64,000 nt of DNA from positions 46,995 through 110,994 of the forward strand of contig JAFTYF010000067.1 in assembly GCA_017461395.1 (NCBI GenBank). The letters are read 5' to 3'. The stretch's first letter is position 1, and every line of letters begins with the position of its first letter. The translations under genes were made by a program, and so were the position numbers. The notes beneath the pieces were generated by a model. The model was not told where the DNA came from, ran no database searches, and saw only the letters and a list, made by a program, of their open reading frames with translations. Positions 44,442 to 53,535 of the stretch are shown here, one piece after another. The stretch comes from Ruminococcus sp. (GTDB lineage Bacteria; Bacillota; Clostridia; Oscillospirales; Ruminococcaceae).

Positions 44442-44831
44442 ATGAAGTTTTCTCAGTATACATTTGCTTTTCTTATGGGTTATTTTATGTACAGCCTTAT
44501 TGAAATACTCAACCGCGGCTACACGCACTGGACGATGTCCCTTACCGGCGGAGCAATTCTCGCCATACTCTATGCCATAAACAGTCATCATGCCATGACG
44601 CTTATCCGCAGCTGCTTTATCGGCGCAGTGATAATCACTGCCGTTGAGTTTGCAGTCGGAGTTTTTGACAACCTCATCATGGACTGGCACGTCTGGGATT
44701 ATTCCGATATGCCGCTGAATGTTCTGGGGCAGATATGTCCGCATTTTACTGTATACTGGTTTCTTCTCTGTATTCCGGCATACTATCTCTGTATGTTCAT
44801 CCGGCGGAAATTCACGCAGAATCCTCTATAA
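44442..44831 (+). CDS. Small multi-helix membrane protein (putative ABC-transporter type IV-like)
   Basis: 129-aa protein with about four membrane helices. Features such as FMYSLIEILNRGYTHWTM and LIMDWHVWDYSDMPLNVLGQ resemble small Firmicutes membrane proteins annotated as putative ABC-transporter type IV; a transport role is unproven. The ATG at 44442 has AAAAGGGG upstream; a longer frame start at 44382 lacks one. A terminator follows. Confidence 0.75.
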   Translation: MKFSQYTFAFLMGYFMYSLIEILNRGYTHWTMSLTGGAILAILYAINSHHAMTLIRSCFIGAVIITAVEFAVGVFDNLIMDWHVWDYSDMPLNVLGQICPHFTVYWFLLCIPAYYLCMFIRRKFTQNPL

Positions 44832-44837
44832 AAAACA

Positions 44838-44866
44838 AGGCTGTTCGGTTTGACGGAACAGCCTTT
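44838..44866. terminator. Terminator between convergent small genes
   Basis: Stem AGGCTGTTC/GAACAGCCT (44838-44846/44856-44864) between convergent reading frames; short T run on the plus strand and TTGTTTTTT on the minus strand. Confidence 0.8.
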
Positions 44867-44877
44867 CATCTGTGAGA

Positions 44878-45312
44878 TCAATAATTCTTGTTTGAATCCG
44901 CATTGAAGAAATTATTACTGCTTTCTGTGTAGTAATCATTTGGTTCAAGGGATAAAAAGTCCTCATCTTCAATATCAGGAAGTCTTGCACCGCAGCGTCC
45001 GCAGAACTGGAAACGATCGTTTACCTCAGCGTCGCACTTAGGACAGATCTTATAACCTCTGATCTGATTAAGCTCAAATCTCATCTTCTTGATTCTTCTG
45101 CGTCTCTGGTCGATATCATCACAGAGCAGCTTGAGCTGTGCAGGATCATCATTAGGGTTCTTGTAGTACTTCTTACCGATATCAGTAAAGATTTCTACAA
45201 TTCTTTCTTCCTCGTAAAGAATCTTTCTCTTGAGGTTATTACCCTCTGAAATATTTTTAGCCTTTTCGGAAACTCCTCTGCTTGCGTCATTGAATTTATC
45301 GAGAATTCCCAT
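44878..45312 (-). CDS. Coiled-coil zinc-ribbon protein, unknown function
   Basis: 144-aa soluble protein. A helical coiled-coil region (about 5-85) is followed by a zinc ribbon (ICPKCDAEVNDRFQFCGRCG, about 89-108) and an acidic Asn/Ser tail. It resembles small Firmicutes zinc-ribbon proteins of unknown function. It is monocistronic, with intergenic DNA on both sides. Confidence 0.75.
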   Translation of the reverse strand: MGILDKFNDASRGVSEKAKNISEGNNLKRKILYEEERIVEIFTDIGKKYYKNPNDDPAQLKLLCDDIDQRRRRIKKMRFELNQIRGYKICPKCDAEVNDRFQFCGRCGARLPDIEDEDFLSLEPNDYYTESSNNFFNADSNKNY

Positions 45313-45432
45313 TGTACATCACTCCTGTCGGAAAATCTATAATTGTTATATAATTATTATACAACATCCGATAGATTATTGTCAAGCGTTTTCAAAATAA
45401 ATTTAAAATCGCATGGACAATTTGTGAATTTT

Positions 45433-45867
45433 TTACATTTCTGCAATATCATTTTCGGTAAGCTGAATAATACCGCCTCTTGTGAGAGCGTCTGCTGCGT
45501 GATTGTTATCATCAACTCTGATAACAAATGATACTGATTTGTCTGATGTTCCGGTAAATGCATAGAGATATTCAAGGTTTACGTTCTCAGCGCCGAGAAT
45601 ATCAAGAACACGGCTCAGCTGACCGGGAGAATCCGGAATAGAGATCGCAAGAATCTCGGTTACGGTTACGGCGTATGAGTTTTCCTTGAGTGTCTTTACT
45701 GCCTTGTCTGTATCGTTTGCAATTATGCGGACAAGTCCGAAATCCCTTGTATCAGCAAGGCTGAGCGCCCTGAGATTGATACCGGTGTCCTTGAGAAGCT
45801 TCATTACCTCTGCCAGTCGGTTAGGTTTGTTGTCTACAAAAACTGAAATCTGTCTTACATTTGCCAT
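45433..45867 (-). CDS. Tandem ACT-domain protein of the paaK/ior operon
   Basis: 144 aa consisting of two ACT domains: QISVFVDNKPNRLAEVMKLL near residue 6 and ILAISIPDSPGQLSRVLDIL near residue 72. ACT pairs bind amino acids and regulate enzymes. Stand-alone versions are often found with phenylacetate-CoA ligase and indolepyruvate oxidoreductase genes in anaerobes, as here. It probably senses an aromatic amino acid. It ends the long minus-strand run begun at 53.4 kb. Confidence 0.88.
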   Translation of the reverse strand: MANVRQISVFVDNKPNRLAEVMKLLKDTGINLRALSLADTRDFGLVRIIANDTDKAVKTLKENSYAVTVTEILAISIPDSPGQLSRVLDILGAENVNLEYLYAFTGTSDKSVSFVIRVDDNNHAADALTRGGIIQLTENDIAEM

Positions 45868-45890
45868 AAAAAATCCTCCTTTAAATTATA

Positions 45891-46939
45891 TTAATCCATT
45901 TTTACATATCCGGGATAGTAGATTTCTCCGTCATCTGCTATATAGAACCAGAGCGGATAAGTATAGAGTGCATAATCCGGACAATTCTTTGAATCCTCAT
46001 CAAGATACATCATAATAAGTCCGGGATAATCCTTGCTTTCGTCATATCTGCCGTTATTGATAAGTCCGCCGTCAGCGTTGAACCATTCCCACTCGCCGTC
46101 AGAAAATTCGATTGTTGTTTCAACATCATCACAGTTATATTGTGAATTGGCAATTTGAATCAAACGATTTAAGTAGGTTTCTTTTTCTTCATTACCACCT
46201 AAAAGACTTGATTGTTCATCATTTTCTATTGTATCTTCAAGGTCGTGTTTCAGGATGAAAGCCTTACCTCTTTTATACTTTCCGTCCAGTTCGATACCAT
46301 AAGTATCTGTGCAGAGGAAATCATCCACAGCATATAACGTGTTGGGGTAATCATAGTTTATATCTTCATTACCTCTCGCAAAACGAATAAACGGAAGAAT
46401 TGAATAGTCATTCCACATATCACTATAATTCATACCTGGCACAACTATTTTCAAGAATGAACCGCTTTCATTCAGTATCCGAATCCGGTCAATCATCTTC
46501 GGAATATTATCATCAACACTTTCCGAATCATCGTTGACATTCATTTTTGAATCATACATCAGATTTATATAGTTCTCATAAGAAAAGTTTATTTTCCTGT
46601 CTTTAACAGAAAATTTTCCTTCTAAAAACATCCACCCCTTGTATCCTGGATAATCAGGCATATGAAATTCACCGTCTGAAAACGTTATCAGATGAGGATT
46701 ATAGGTGAAAATGTTTTCTTTCTCATAATCCTCTGCATAATTTTTGCTGTATTCTATTCCCTCATCAATGCTTTCACGGAATAACTGTAATTTCCCATCA
46801 AAAGGCATTATCGAAACGTATTCGCTGTCGCATTTTGTGGATAATCCGCTGCTTTTTTTATCGTCCTGTTTGTCACTGCAGGCTGTAAACGCACCCGCAC
46901 ACATTGCGCCGGCAAGAATCGCAGATATAACTTTCTTCA
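45891..46939 (-). CDS. Lipoprotein of unknown function, between paaK and the ACT gene
   Basis: 349-aa protein with a lipoprotein signal peptide (MKKVISAILAGAMCAGAFTAC; lipobox Cys at about 21) and an acidic extracellular region rich in Tyr, Asp and Trp (EWEWFNADGGLINNGRY, LWFYIADDGEIYYPGYV). The repeated strand patterns resemble lipocalin-like or META-type folds, but no family is recognised. The gene is 16 nt after paaK and 23 nt before the ACT gene, so it rides in that operon, although no link to aryl-acid metabolism is apparent. The upstream boundary is given to the start codon within one base. Confidence 0.75.
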
Positions 46940-46955
46940 TTCAAATCAGTTCCTA

Positions 46956-48263
46956 TCAGTCGTGAAGCTTACGCTTGTCGATTACACGGACAGCTTTGCC
47001 TTCACTTCTTGTAATGGACTTAGGTGCTACAAGATGAACCTTAGGATTGATTCCGAGCATTGTCTTCATTGCTTCCGCAAGAGCTCTCTCCTTCTGCTGC
47101 ATATCGCTTACCTTATCAGAAACCTGATCGGGATTCATTTCAACGTTTACGTCAAGTGTATCTGTATTGTTTACACGGTCAACCTCGATAAGATAGTTCG
47201 GTGAATAGCCGTTTTCGATGAGAACTGTCTCGATCTGTGACGGGAATACATTTACTCCTCTGATGATGAGCATATCATCGCTTCTGCCCATAGGCTTAGC
47301 CATCTTGATGAGTGTACGTCCGCATGAACACTTCTTTCTGCTGAGTACGCAGAGATCTCTTGTTCTGTATCTGAGAAGCGGGAATGCTTCCTTTGTAAGG
47401 CTTGTGAATACAAGTTCTCCTACCTCGCCCTCAGGAAGAACCTCACCTGTATCGGGATTGATGATCTCAGGGTAGAAGTTATCTTCATTGATGTGCATAC
47501 CTGTCTGCTCTGAGCACTCGAAAGCAACACCAGGACCGCTTGTTTCAGTCAGACCATAGATATCGTATGCCTTGATTCCGAGAGATTTCTCGATAGACTG
47601 ACGCATTTCCTCTGTCCACGGCTCAGCACCGAAAATACCTGCCTTGAGGCTGATATCGTCGGGAGTAAGTCCCATATCATTGAGAGTTTCGCCGATATAT
47701 GCAGCGTATGAAGGTGTACAGCAGAGAATTGTTGAACCAAGGTCACGCATGAATGTGATCTGACGCTCTGTATTTCCGCTTGACATGGGAAGTGTAAGAC
47801 ATCCCACCTTATGAGAACCGCCGTTGAGTCCGGGACCGCCTGTGAAAAGTCCGTAGCCGTAGCTTACATGGCATACATCCTCGTTTGTACCGCCTGCAGC
47901 AGTAATAGCACGGGCACAGCAATCCTCCCAGAGGTCGATATCATGCTGTGTATAGAAAGCAACTACACGCTTGCCTGTTGTTCCGCTTGTAGACTGGATT
48001 CTTACGCACTCACTGAGCGGCTTTGCAAGAAGTCCGTATGGATATGCGTCACGGAGATCAGACTTTGTAAGGAAAGGAAGCTTGTGAAGATCATCAGTTG
48101 ACTTGATATCCTCCGGCTTCACCCCCTTTTCGTCCATGAGATCACGGTAATACTTCACGTTTTCGTAAACGTGTTTCACCTGTGCCACAAGACGTTCATC
48201 CTGAAGCTTCTTCATCTCCTCTCTCGACATGGTTTCAATTTCTTGATTCCAATATTTTTCCAT
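46956..48263 (-). CDS. paaK: Phenylacetate-CoA ligase
   Basis: AMP-forming ligase that activates phenylacetate or related aryl acids. At 435 aa it has the AMP-binding P-loop RIQSTSGTTGKRVVAFY near residue 91, IFGAEPWTEEMRQ, DIYGLTETSGPGVAFEC and the C-terminal ANL hinge region (GRSDDMLIIRGVNVFPSQIE). Duplicated paaK genes in anaerobes commonly sit with iorAB and an ACT gene. With IorAB it can run aryl acid to aryl-acetyl-CoA to aryl pyruvate, the reductive carboxylation route for making aromatic amino acids. Confidence 0.94.
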   Translation of the reverse strand: MEKYWNQEIETMSREEMKKLQDERLVAQVKHVYENVKYYRDLMDEKGVKPEDIKSTDDLHKLPFLTKSDLRDAYPYGLLAKPLSECVRIQSTSGTTGKRVVAFYTQHDIDLWEDCCARAITAAGGTNEDVCHVSYGYGLFTGGPGLNGGSHKVGCLTLPMSSGNTERQITFMRDLGSTILCCTPSYAAYIGETLNDMGLTPDDISLKAGIFGAEPWTEEMRQSIEKSLGIKAYDIYGLTETSGPGVAFECSEQTGMHINEDNFYPEIINPDTGEVLPEGEVGELVFTSLTKEAFPLLRYRTRDLCVLSRKKCSCGRTLIKMAKPMGRSDDMLIIRGVNVFPSQIETVLIENGYSPNYLIEVDRVNNTDTLDVNVEMNPDQVSDKVSDMQQKERALAEAMKTMLGINPKVHLVAPKSITRSEGKAVRVIDKRKLHD

Positions 48264-48284
48264 TGGTTTTTCCTCCTCGAGTAA

Positions 48285-49718
48285 TTATATAGTATATTCT
48301 ATAACGTTGCTCACTCTTATGTAAGTTCCGTTTATATAGTCTACAAGATAAACTTTGTATTTTCCGGACATTCCGCCGAAATAACGGTAACTCAGCTCGT
48401 TCATTGCGTTTCTGTGAAGAACCTGAACGCCGTTATGCTCTATCATCCAGCCCAGACTGTCAAATCCCTCGTGCTCATCACGGGTAATTGTATATCCTTC
48501 GTCCATTGTAAGGTGAAAGGTCTCGACAATTTCAACTTCGTCTATACGCTTCTGACGATATGAAAGATATTCAAAAGGCTCGCCGTCAACGGTAACATCT
48601 GCCGTACAGCCGGTAAAAGTTATATCTCCTTCTCTGCCGACTATTGCACCGTAATCTTCAGTGCCGCCGCTTACCTTGCCTTGAACACTGATATTCTTCC
48701 ATTCACGGCATATATATATCTGACCGCCCACGATTCCTGTACACCCTGTTGCTGATACATCAGCATTTGTGAAATTAATATCTTCAACATAAACGTTGAG
48801 TCCATAACCGATAAAGCCCGTATCATCATAATCAGAGCTTATAGTCATTCCGTTTATGGTATGTCCCTGACCGAAAACGCTTCCGCTGAACTGATGCTTG
48901 GAACCGCTGTCCGTCCAGCCCATGGGTTTCCAGTCGTATCCGGTAAGGTCAATATCGTCTTCAAGATAAACCGAAACCGACTCATCCTCACTTATGCCGT
49001 TGACATACCAAACAACCGATGCAAGCTCTGTTTCATTAGAAACATGGAACTCCGGAGCATTTTCCATTGCCCATTCCTTGTCGGCAAGCTCCATTATGCT
49101 TCCGGTATCACATTCACGCTCCCAGTCGGTAGGATAATCCTCCGACCGCCGTTCATACTCATACTGCGAAACGTCCTTTCCCCAGCAGGAGTACCACTGA
49201 TATGCGTCGGCAAGGAGGTAAACTCCGTACTCGGATATATCCGCAGATACCGCACATTTATCCTCGTCATGTACGGCATTCATCACCGTATCATAACTGT
49301 CGCTCCACTCGTTGTAATGCAGCATTATAAGGTTTTTCTGCGGGATTCCCCTGAGCTCGTCAGGATCGTAGGTAAGGTATATATTCGGTTCAGAAACCGT
49401 CTCGTCATACTCTATTTCCAGAGGTACTCCGACAATTCCGACAACACCGTTATGAAGCACGTGTCTGCTCACACTGATATCGACGTGTTTCCTGATATTT
49501 TCATCGCACGTTCCCGTAAAAGTCACCGCAGTAACTTCCGGCTTTCCGCTTTCTTCAATGTATTTTCCACAGCTTTGTCTGCCTATGCCGGTTGTTTCCT
49601 CCGGAATAACCACTTCTTCATTCTCAGCCTTTTCCGTGCCGGAATCAGTATCTCCGCATGAGAAACAGGCAGAAGTAATCAGAGTCAGAGCCGCAATCAA
49701 TGAAAGTATACGCTTCAC
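48285..49718 (-). CDS. Lipoprotein with GLUG-like beta-helix repeats, unknown function
   Basis: 477-aa exported protein. The signal peptide ends near a lipobox-like SAC/FSC (residues 16-21). The C-terminal half has repeats of a right-handed beta-helix type (HTINGMTISSDYDDTGFIGY, VYVEDINFTNADVSATGCTG, KNISVQGKVSGGTEDYGAIV), similar to GLUG motifs of surface adhesins. A preceding region has an Asp/Tyr-rich Ig-like pattern. It lies 21 nt upstream of paaK and 41 nt downstream of iorB on the same strand. Co-transcription is likely; a functional link is not obvious. Confidence 0.75.
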   Translation of the reverse strand: MKRILSLIAALTLITSACFSCGDTDSGTEKAENEEVVIPEETTGIGRQSCGKYIEESGKPEVTAVTFTGTCDENIRKHVDISVSRHVLHNGVVGIVGVPLEIEYDETVSEPNIYLTYDPDELRGIPQKNLIMLHYNEWSDSYDTVMNAVHDEDKCAVSADISEYGVYLLADAYQWYSCWGKDVSQYEYERRSEDYPTDWERECDTGSIMELADKEWAMENAPEFHVSNETELASVVWYVNGISEDESVSVYLEDDIDLTGYDWKPMGWTDSGSKHQFSGSVFGQGHTINGMTISSDYDDTGFIGYGLNVYVEDINFTNADVSATGCTGIVGGQIYICREWKNISVQGKVSGGTEDYGAIVGREGDITFTGCTADVTVDGEPFEYLSYRQKRIDEVEIVETFHLTMDEGYTITRDEHEGFDSLGWMIEHNGVQVLHRNAMNELSYRYFGGMSGKYKVYLVDYINGTYIRVSNVIEYTI

Positions 49719-49759
49719 AGAATCCCACCTTTCTGCATTATAATGCTGTATATCCTCAA

Positions 49760-50332
49760 TTATGCATTCTTTCCGAGTTCAAAAGCCTTTTTGTTGAGTT
49801 CAAGGAATTTCGCCGGAACACACTGTTCAAGCGCATTCTGCCAGAGTTCCTCAGGGAAGTCAAGCTTTGACGCAAGCACACCCATAAGAACTACGTTTGC
49901 AGCCTTTGAAGTTCCAGCCTGCTCCGCAAGAGAAAGAGCGTCAACAGCAACAAGCTGTGCACCAGCCGCTGCGAGCTTTTCTGTGAGATTCTCAGGATAC
50001 TGTGCTGCTCCTGTGATAACGGGCATGGGATCTATCTGCTGTGTGGATGTGATGAGATGTCCGCCCTTTTTCAGAAAAGGAAGGCATCTTGCGGCTTCAA
50101 GAAGCTCAAAGGAGATAACAGCATCTGCCTCACCCTTCTCGATAACTGGTGAATATACTTTATCGCCGTATTTTACATATGTAACAACAGAACCGCCTCT
50201 CTGAGACATTCCGTGAACCTCGCTCACCTTTACATCGTATCCCTGAGCAAGCAGGACATTTCCAAGAAGTCTTGATGCAAGCAGAGAACCCTGTCCGCCT
50301 ACACCGACTATCATAATTGATTTAGTTTCCAT
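49760..50332 (-). CDS. iorB: Indolepyruvate:ferredoxin oxidoreductase, beta subunit
   Basis: 190-aa gamma-type 2-oxoacid:ferredoxin oxidoreductase subunit. Signatures are IMIVGVGGQGSLLASRLLGN near residue 6, VSEVHGMSQRGGSVVTYVK and FELLEAARCLPFLKKGGHLI. It pairs with IorA to convert aryl pyruvates (indole-, phenyl-, p-hydroxyphenylpyruvate) to aryl-acetyl-CoA with reduction of ferredoxin, reversibly. Usually iorB follows iorA directly; here a small acidic gene separates them. Confidence 0.95.
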   Translation of the reverse strand: METKSIMIVGVGGQGSLLASRLLGNVLLAQGYDVKVSEVHGMSQRGGSVVTYVKYGDKVYSPVIEKGEADAVISFELLEAARCLPFLKKGGHLITSTQQIDPMPVITGAAQYPENLTEKLAAAGAQLVAVDALSLAEQAGTSKAANVVLMGVLASKLDFPEELWQNALEQCVPAKFLELNKKAFELGKNA

Positions 50333-50351
50333 ATTAAAAAATCACCTTTCG

Positions 50352-50741
50352 TTATTTTCTGATAATTTCCAGATCGCCGTCAACAAATCCTATTCCTACC
50401 GGCTCAGAATTGAGTATACCGGCATATTTTCCGCTTTCAAGATAATCGCCTATCCAGCCTTTTATGAGATTCTGTGCGGCTTTCCAGTCCTTATCTTCCT
50501 CGTCGGAAAGCTCAACGCAGAATATATCTTCTTCCGATGACCAGCATTCCTCACAAGCCCAGTCGGAATCTTCCTCGTCAAAGGCTTCACAGGCTACAAG
50601 CTGCACGCCATAGACGCTGTCCTCAATGGACTCCTCATACAGATTGAAGTTGAATGCTTTTGTATTTTCGGGCATATCGTTATTTTCAAGCAGAGCGTCA
50701 AGCCATGCTGAAAAGTGTTCGTAAAGCTCTGTTTTAAGCAT
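50352..50741 (-). CDS. Small acidic protein between iorA and iorB, unknown function
   Basis: 129-aa acidic soluble protein (MLKTELYEHFSAWLDALL..., with DEEDSDWACEECWSSEED). The ATG at 50741 has GAGGTGA upstream; a TTG at 50759 overlaps the end of iorA and lacks a good Shine-Dalgarno. It lies 10 nt after iorA and 19 nt before iorB, so is co-translated with the oxidoreductase subunits. I recognise no family. It could be an assembly factor, an adaptor or an unrelated passenger. Confidence 0.75.
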   Translation of the reverse strand: MLKTELYEHFSAWLDALLENNDMPENTKAFNFNLYEESIEDSVYGVQLVACEAFDEEDSDWACEECWSSEEDIFCVELSDEEDKDWKAAQNLIKGWIGDYLESGKYAGILNSEPVGIGFVDGDLEIIRK

Positions 50742-50751
50742 TTTATTCACC

Positions 50752-52482
50752 TCAGCCAATTGCGCCGATCTTGCAGAGCTCCTGACAGATTCCGCAGCCT
50801 ACGCACTGTGTATGGTCGATAACTGCCTTGCCGTCTCTCATGGAAATTGCAGGACATCCGAGCTTCATGCACATCTTGCAGCCTACGCACTTGTCGCTGT
50901 TGACTTTAAGAGGAGCATTATGCTTAACATACTTGAGAAGTGCACATGGGCGTCTTGAAATAATAACTGAAGGCTCATCAGCAGCGAGTTCTTCCTTGAG
51001 TGCAGCTTCACATTCAGCGAGGTTGTAGGGATCAACCACAACAACTCTCTTGATTCCTACTGCACGGCAGAGTTCCTCAAGATTTACAGCAGCAGCCGGA
51101 TCGCCCTTGAGATTCTTGCCTGTGGTAGGATTCTGCTGGTGACCTGTCATACCTGTGATTGAGTTATCAAGGATGATAACAGTTGAATTTGAAGCATTAT
51201 ATGCGATATTAACAAGACCTGTGATACCGCTGTGCATGAATGTTGAATCGCCGATAACAGCAACACTCTTGTGTTCAGCCTCTGCACCTCTTGCCTTGTT
51301 GAAGCCGTGAAGTCCGGAAATTGAAGCACCCATACAAATAGTTGTATCAAGTGCGTCAAGCGGAGCACACGCACCAAGAGTATAGCATCCGATATCGCCG
51401 GAAACTGTTATGCCAAGCTTTTTGAGAGCGTAGTACATACCTCTGTGAGGACATCCAGCGCACATTACAGGAGGACGTACAGGAATATTGTCTTCAAGAG
51501 CAACGAATTCCTTCTTCTCGCCGAGAAGCTTCTCTGCGATCACAGACTGCTGAATTTCACCGATACAGCCGAAGATTTCCTTACCCTGAACGTTTGTAAC
51601 ACCGATATTGCGGCAGTGCTGTTCGATAATGCCGTCAAGTTCCTCGATGATGTAAATTTTCTCGTATTTTGCAGCAAAATTGCGGATAAGCTCAACAGGC
51701 ATGGGATTTACCATTCCGAGTTTGAGGTATGAAGCCTTATCGCCAAGAGCTTCCTTTGCGAACTGATATGCAGCACCGTTGGTAATAACACCAAACTCAG
51801 CTGTTTCAGATATTTCTGTTCTGTTGAGGCTGCTGCTTTCTGCATACTCAACAAGCTTATTTGTACGTTCCTCAACGAAAACGTGCTTTCCACGGGCATA
51901 AGCCGGCATCATAACGTATTTCTGGGGATTCTTCACATATTCTTTAAGAACGTCGTTTGCTCTGTCTTCAAGGTCAACAATGCTCTGTGAATGAGCTACA
52001 CGAGTAGACATTCTTACGATAACAGGAGTATCAAAATCCTCGGAAATATCAAATGCTGTCTTCACGAATTCCTTAACTTCAGCGGAATCAGAGGGTTCCA
52101 GCATGGGTACCTTTGAAGCGATAGCGTGATGACGGCTGTCCTGCTCGTTCTGTGAGGAGTGCATTCCCTGATCGTCAGCAACAGCGATAACAAGACCGCC
52201 GTTTACACCTGTGTAAGACGCTGTATACAGCGGATCGGCAGCAACGTTAAGACCAACGTGCTTCATGCCGCAGAAGCTTCTTGCGCCCGCAATGGAAGCA
52301 CCAAGAGCTGTTTCCATAGCAACCTTTTCATTGGGTGCCCATTCAGCGTACATTTCGTCGTATTTTGCAGCCTCCTCAGTGATTTCTGTTGAAGGTGTTC
52401 CGGGATAGCTGGATACCACACGGCAGCCGGCTTCGTATAAGCCTCTTGCGAAGGCTTCATTTCCTAGCATAAGTTTTTTCAT
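50752..52482 (-). CDS. iorA: Indolepyruvate:ferredoxin oxidoreductase, alpha subunit
   Basis: 576-aa alpha subunit with pyrimidine- and diphosphate-binding thiamine diphosphate domains fused to a C-terminal 2[4Fe-4S] ferredoxin domain. Visible motifs: VVSSYPGTPSTEITEEAA near residue 22, MKHVGLNVAADPLYTASYTG, the TPP site VIGDSTFMHSGITGLVNIAYN and the clusters CVGCKMCMKLGCP and CVGCGICQELCKIGAIG. It acts with IorB on aryl pyruvates. It lies 14 nt after the HAD gene. Confidence 0.96.
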   Translation of the reverse strand: MKKLMLGNEAFARGLYEAGCRVVSSYPGTPSTEITEEAAKYDEMYAEWAPNEKVAMETALGASIAGARSFCGMKHVGLNVAADPLYTASYTGVNGGLVIAVADDQGMHSSQNEQDSRHHAIASKVPMLEPSDSAEVKEFVKTAFDISEDFDTPVIVRMSTRVAHSQSIVDLEDRANDVLKEYVKNPQKYVMMPAYARGKHVFVEERTNKLVEYAESSSLNRTEISETAEFGVITNGAAYQFAKEALGDKASYLKLGMVNPMPVELIRNFAAKYEKIYIIEELDGIIEQHCRNIGVTNVQGKEIFGCIGEIQQSVIAEKLLGEKKEFVALEDNIPVRPPVMCAGCPHRGMYYALKKLGITVSGDIGCYTLGACAPLDALDTTICMGASISGLHGFNKARGAEAEHKSVAVIGDSTFMHSGITGLVNIAYNASNSTVIILDNSITGMTGHQQNPTTGKNLKGDPAAAVNLEELCRAVGIKRVVVVDPYNLAECEAALKEELAADEPSVIISRRPCALLKYVKHNAPLKVNSDKCVGCKMCMKLGCPAISMRDGKAVIDHTQCVGCGICQELCKIGAIG

Positions 52483-52496
52483 ATTAATTTATCCTT

Positions 52497-53357
52497 TCAA
52501 TAATTATTCTTTTTTATATCAATAAGTTCCTGAGAACTTAAAGTACGTTCTTTAAGGTATTCCGCAACGCCGTTATTATCGTTTGAACCTATGATTATAT
52601 CGGCGGCTGCTCTCACTTCTTCACGGGCATTTTCAACAGCGATCTTCACATCTGACTGCTCGAACATCGCCAGATCATTGAGATTATCTCCGAAGCAGAC
52701 AACTTTTTCATAACCGTAAAGCTTCCTGAGCTTTTTTATACCGTTAGCCTTTGACGCTTCTGAGGAAAACACCTCAAGATACCACTTTCCTGTATATGTA
52801 TCCTCATAGAATGCGCAGTCAAGACCTTCCACTTCTTTGACGGCATTTCTTACCGGCAGAAGGCTTTCATAGCTGCTTGTTGATGTGAAATACACAGCGT
52901 CGCCATCGGTAACGTCACGGAAATCACTGCACTGCACAAACGGCTTGCCGTATTTTTTCTGCCTGTCCTCGGCAAAGCTTGCCATTACACGCTCGGTAAG
53001 CTTAGTGTAATATGTCGTAAGCTTCTGACCGCATATCCGGAACATAAAACATTCAACGCCGTATTCCTCATAAAAGGACGCAACCTTGTCCGCCAATTCA
53101 CGAGGAATCGCCTCCACGTTGACATACTCACGTTTTTTCAGGTCGTAAATACATACGCCGTTCATGAGAATACACGGAATATCAATATCAAGTGCTGCGG
53201 TGATAGCTCCGGCGGAATATATCGTTCTTGCGGTGGCAAAAGTAAAATGCATACCCTTGTCCAGAAGGAAATTCAGATCTGACGCTGTATTCTCCGAAAG
53301 TTCTCCTGATGAATTGAGCAGTGTTCCGTCAAGATCAGAAATATATAAGGTTTTGAT
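52497..53357 (-). CDS. Cof-type HAD hydrolase, apparent ATC start codon
   Basis: 286-aa HAD-superfamily phosphatase of the Cof type. Motif I ISDLDGTLLNSSG is near residue 6, motif II is TFATART, and motif IV VVCFGDNLNDLAMFEQ is near the end. Family members begin MKTLYxSDLDG. Here the codon at the expected Met is ATC (minus 53355-53357), 8 nt after a clear AGGAG (53366-53370). A GTG start at 53393 has no Shine-Dalgarno and coincides with the predicted transcription start. First gene of the iorA-paaK run; substrate unknown. Confidence 0.85.
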   Translation of the reverse strand: MKTLYISDLDGTLLNSSGELSENTASDLNFLLDKGMHFTFATARTIYSAGAITAALDIDIPCILMNGVCIYDLKKREYVNVEAIPRELADKVASFYEEYGVECFMFRICGQKLTTYYTKLTERVMASFAEDRQKKYGKPFVQCSDFRDVTDGDAVYFTSTSSYESLLPVRNAVKEVEGLDCAFYEDTYTGKWYLEVFSSEASKANGIKKLRKLYGYEKVVCFGDNLNDLAMFEQSDVKIAVENAREEVRAAADIIIGSNDNNGVAEYLKERTLSSQELIDIKKNNY

Positions 53358-53399
53358 ATATATCACTCCTATCCGAAAAGCCGACAGCTTCACTTATTT

Positions 53400-53428
53400 A
53401 TTATAACATATTATTTTTCAAATGTGAA
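53400..53428 (-). promoter_or_regulatory. Promoter of the HAD-ior-paaK-ACT run
   Basis: TTCACA (53423-53428), 17-bp spacer and TATAAT (53400-53405) on the minus strand; predicted start near 53393. Confidence 0.75.
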
Positions 53429-53493
53429 CAGTATCGCCGAATTTTATTTATTGTAACAAAAAGAAACGTTTCGCATTGTAGATAATGTACAAA

Positions 53494-53529
53494 TAAAAAA
53501 GCTGCCGCATCATGAACTGACGCAGCAGC
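53494..53529 (-). terminator. Terminator of GH5 gene 1
   Basis: 12-bp stem with mismatches, GCTGCTGCGTCA/TGATGCGGCAGC on the minus strand (53518-53529/53501-53512), followed by a T6 run. Confidence 0.85.
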
Positions 53530-53535
53530 GAATAA

